Part shown: positions 62,300 to 64,000 of the stretch, in pieces
Layout of the letters: every line of letters starts with the position of its first letter
Position numbering within the stretch: position 1 is the stretch's first letter
Assembly: GCF_003259155.1 (NCBI RefSeq)
Contig: NZ_QGMQ01000010.1
Coordinates: 1 to 64,000 of the forward strand
DNA length: 64,000 nucleotides
DNA from: Marinimicrobium alkaliphilum
Lineage (GTDB): Bacteria > Pseudomonadota > Gammaproteobacteria > Pseudomonadales > Cellvibrionaceae
Direction: 5' to 3'
Notes under the pieces: generated by a model
The model's input: the letters and a program-made list of their open reading frames with translations, nothing else
What the model was told of the DNA's origin: nothing
Databases searched by the model: none
Made by a program: the position numbers and the translations under genes

Positions 62300-62369
62300 C
62301 ACGAAGCACCCGTCAAGACATGATGTAAAACCAAAAAACTTCACACCCCCAAACCACCGGGCCCGGGCT

Positions 62370-63314
62370 CTACTGCCAAAAATACCCGATACCGGCAATA
62401 CCCTGGCCGCCATTGGCCCGGGCGGTAGCGATGTCTTCTCGTTGCATTCCCCCCAGCGCGTAAACCGGCACTTTGGCATCCGCCACCAGGCGCGCGAAGG
62501 TATTCCAACCGATCGGTGGCTGGCCCGGGTGGGACCAGGTGGTGGCGACCGGGGACAAACACAGATAATCCACGCCAATCGCCTGAGCGCGTGCGATTTC
62601 CTGCGCATTGTGGCAAGACGCGCCCAGCAGGGCATCAGAAGGGATGGGGCGCGACTCACACGCAGCCAGCTGCCAACGGTTCAAGTGCAGACCACAGCCA
62701 CGTGGCAAATGGGGGTATAAGTGGGCCGGAGCATTGACCTGTAACCCGGTTCCGGCGGCCTGGCAAAAAATCCAGGCATCGTGGGCCAGAAGTAACAAGG
62801 CCTGATCATCAATGCCCGGCACACGCAACTGGATCAGCCGAGGCTTGTGCTCAAGAAGAATCTGCTGCAAGCGCGCCAGCAAGGCATCAGTGTCCGGTGC
62901 GGCACCGGTGATCAGTAATTCGTCAGGAAGCTGCAGTGCGTGAATGATGGCGCGGTTGGCGGCGGGAAATTCATAATCGTTGAGGTTGTCCAGGCCCACC
63001 CACTGAACGGGCTGCCCTTCCCGCCCTTCGACCTCGCCATTGAAGACGGTCACCCGATACACATCCAAGAACACCCGCTTGTCACCGTAGTCGTGATGGA
63101 TCTGAATCAGCGGCTCGGCGGCGCCCACACGCACGCCCACTTCTTCCCAGAGCTCGCGAGTCAACGCCTGGACCGGACTTTCGCCGGGTTCCACCTTGCC
63201 CCCGGGAAACTCCCACAACCCACCTTGGTGCACGGCTTCGGGGCGGCGCGCGATCAGCACCTGACGATCGGGGCCAATCACCGCACCCACAGCCACATGT
63301 ACCTGTTTGCTCAC
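62370..63314 (-). CDS. Nudix (MutT-like) hydrolase fused to a ThiE/TenI-like domain
   Basis: A 314-residue two-domain protein. Residues 1-130 are a MutT-like Nudix domain with GGKVEPGESPVQALTRELWEEVGV (Nudix box, all key residues). It would clean 8-oxo-dGTP from the nucleotide pool. Residues 150-314 resemble a thiamine-phosphate synthase-like TIM barrel (ASCHNAQEIARAQAIGVDYLCLSPV and YALGGMQREDIATARANGGQGIAGIGYFW). The fusion is common in Pseudomonas and relatives, where the role of the second domain is unknown. The start is a GTG (63314) with AGGAGG upstream. It follows argJ by 24 nt. Confidence 0.9.
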   Translation of the reverse strand: MSKQVHVAVGAVIGPDRQVLIARRPEAVHQGGLWEFPGGKVEPGESPVQALTRELWEEVGVRVGAAEPLIQIHHDYGDKRVFLDVYRVTVFNGEVEGREGQPVQWVGLDNLNDYEFPAANRAIIHALQLPDELLITGAAPDTDALLARLQQILLEHKPRLIQLRVPGIDDQALLLLAHDAWIFCQAAGTGLQVNAPAHLYPHLPRGCGLHLNRWQLAACESRPIPSDALLGASCHNAQEIARAQAIGVDYLCLSPVATTWSHPGQPPIGWNTFARLVADAKVPVYALGGMQREDIATARANGGQGIAGIGYFWQ

Positions 63315-63338
63315 GGCGTCCAGCCTCCTGTTAACGCT

Positions 63339-64000
63339 CTAGCTGCGATAGTCTGCGTTGATGCTCACGTATTCGTGGGACAGGTCGGTGGTCCACAGGT
63401 GCTCACGGGCGGCACCGCGCCCCAAATGCACCCGGATCTCGATGCGCGCTTGGTCCATCACCGCCTGCCCTTGGGCTTCGGTGTAGCTCGCGGCACGCCC
63501 GCCGTCCTCAACAATCAATACGTCGTTGAGCTGTACACGGACCTTCCTTGCTTCCAGGTCTTTGACCCCGGCATAGCCGATAGCGGCCACAATGCGCCCC
63601 CAATTGGGATCTGACGCAAAAAGTGCGGTCTTGATCAGGGGTGAGTGGGCGATGGCGTAGGCCACGTCCAGGGACTCCTGAGGGGTAGCGCCGCCATCGA
63701 CATCGACGGTGACGAACTTGGTGGCGCCCTCGCCGTCCGCGACGATACTCTGGGCCAACCAGGTGTGCGCTTCCAGAACCAACTCTCGGACCGCCTGGTA
63801 GAGTGCACCGTCGGCCGCCGTGATTTCCGGCGCTGTGCTGCGGCCGGTGGCCATGAGCAGGCAGGCGTCGTTGGTGGAGGTATCACCGTCAATGGTAATA
63901 CGGTTGAAGGAGGCATTGGCCGCCTCGCGCACCAGGGCGTCGAGCACCGGTTGGGCAATCGCGGCGTCGGTGGCGATATAGGCAAGCATGGTGCCCATAT
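63339..64000 (-). CDS. argJ: Glutamate N-acetyltransferase / N-acetylglutamate synthase ArgJ (3' part)
   Basis: The gene runs off the right edge, so only the C-terminal 220 residues are here. They begin at the self-cleavage site (NM-G-T-ML), where Thr becomes the new N-terminus and nucleophile of the beta chain. The [17 protein letters not shown] and SINADYRS segments are typical of ArgJ. It recycles acetyl groups in arginine synthesis, the same pathway as argD and argF at 31-33 kb. The alpha chain lies beyond position 64000. Confidence 0.93.
   Translation of the reverse strand, partial: MGTMLAYIATDAAIAQPVLDALVREAANASFNRITIDGDTSTNDACLLMATGRSTAPEITAADGALYQAVRELVLEAHTWLAQSIVADGEGATKFVTVDVDGGATPQESLDVAYAIAHSPLIKTALFASDPNWGRIVAAIGYAGVKDLEARKVRVQLNDVLIVEDGGRAASYTEAQGQAVMDQARIEIRVHLGRGAAREHLWTTDLSHEYVSINADYRS

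Overview
The window looks like a chromosomal segment of a free-living, GC-rich gammaproteobacterium. It carries BamC, LpxL, a type IV pilus pilA/pilBCD locus and a Pseudomonas-like block queE-queC-tRNA-Lys-nadA-dapA-bamC-purC. The secreted pectinesterase with a poly-serine linker after its lipobox is typical of marine polysaccharide degraders such as Cellvibrionaceae. The family placement is inference; no rRNA or taxon marker is present.

Layout. 0-7.9 kb: housekeeping and envelope genes (SelO, a 2OG-Fe(II) oxygenase, a DUF389 membrane protein, RsmJ, ferredoxin-NADP reductase, an OmpA-type lipoprotein, a leucine-rich-repeat lipoprotein). 7.9-12.6 kb: a nitrate/nitrite uptake unit nrtABC facing a NasR-type NIT-ANTAR antiterminator. 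Its leader has a sigma-54 promoter, two small A-x-x-G loops and an intrinsic terminator. 12.7-19.6 kb: PilZ protein, purC, a metallo-beta-lactamase-fold hydrolase, bamC, dapA, nadA, two identical tRNA-Lys genes, queC and queE. 19.7-25.3 kb: small regulator-like protein, SDR, LpxL-like acyltransferase, a 31-bp perfect inverted-repeat element, GrxD and HrpB. 25.3-31 kb: TonB receptor, a three-repeat lipoprotein, an orphan HyuB and a polysaccharide deacetylase. 31-40.6 kb: argD, argF, an orphan ABC ATPase, an FG-GAP lipoprotein, a DUF1631 protein, a retropepsin-like protease and nadC.

40.6-52.4 kb is the accessory part. The pbpC / alpha-2-macroglobulin operon is bracketed on both sides by a co-directional two-gene cassette. 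Each cassette has a ~310-336 aa protein with a Gly/Ala-rich hydrophobic region near its C-terminus, followed at once by a small membrane protein. This looks like a pair of orphan membrane-active toxin/immunity modules, the first flanked by a 251-bp direct repeat. I consider this the best candidate for an undescribed system, but the function is inferred.

52.4-64 kb: modular pectinesterase, a beta-lactamase-fold serine hydrolase, pilA with its sigma-54 promoter, pilB-pilC-pilD-coaE-yacG, a Nudix/ThiE-like fusion and the 3' part of argJ. Ten copies of a REP-like palindrome (TGTCGGATTACGC...GCTAATCCGACCTAC) lie in four intergenic clusters. I saw no CRISPR array, transposase, integrase, prophage or rRNA.
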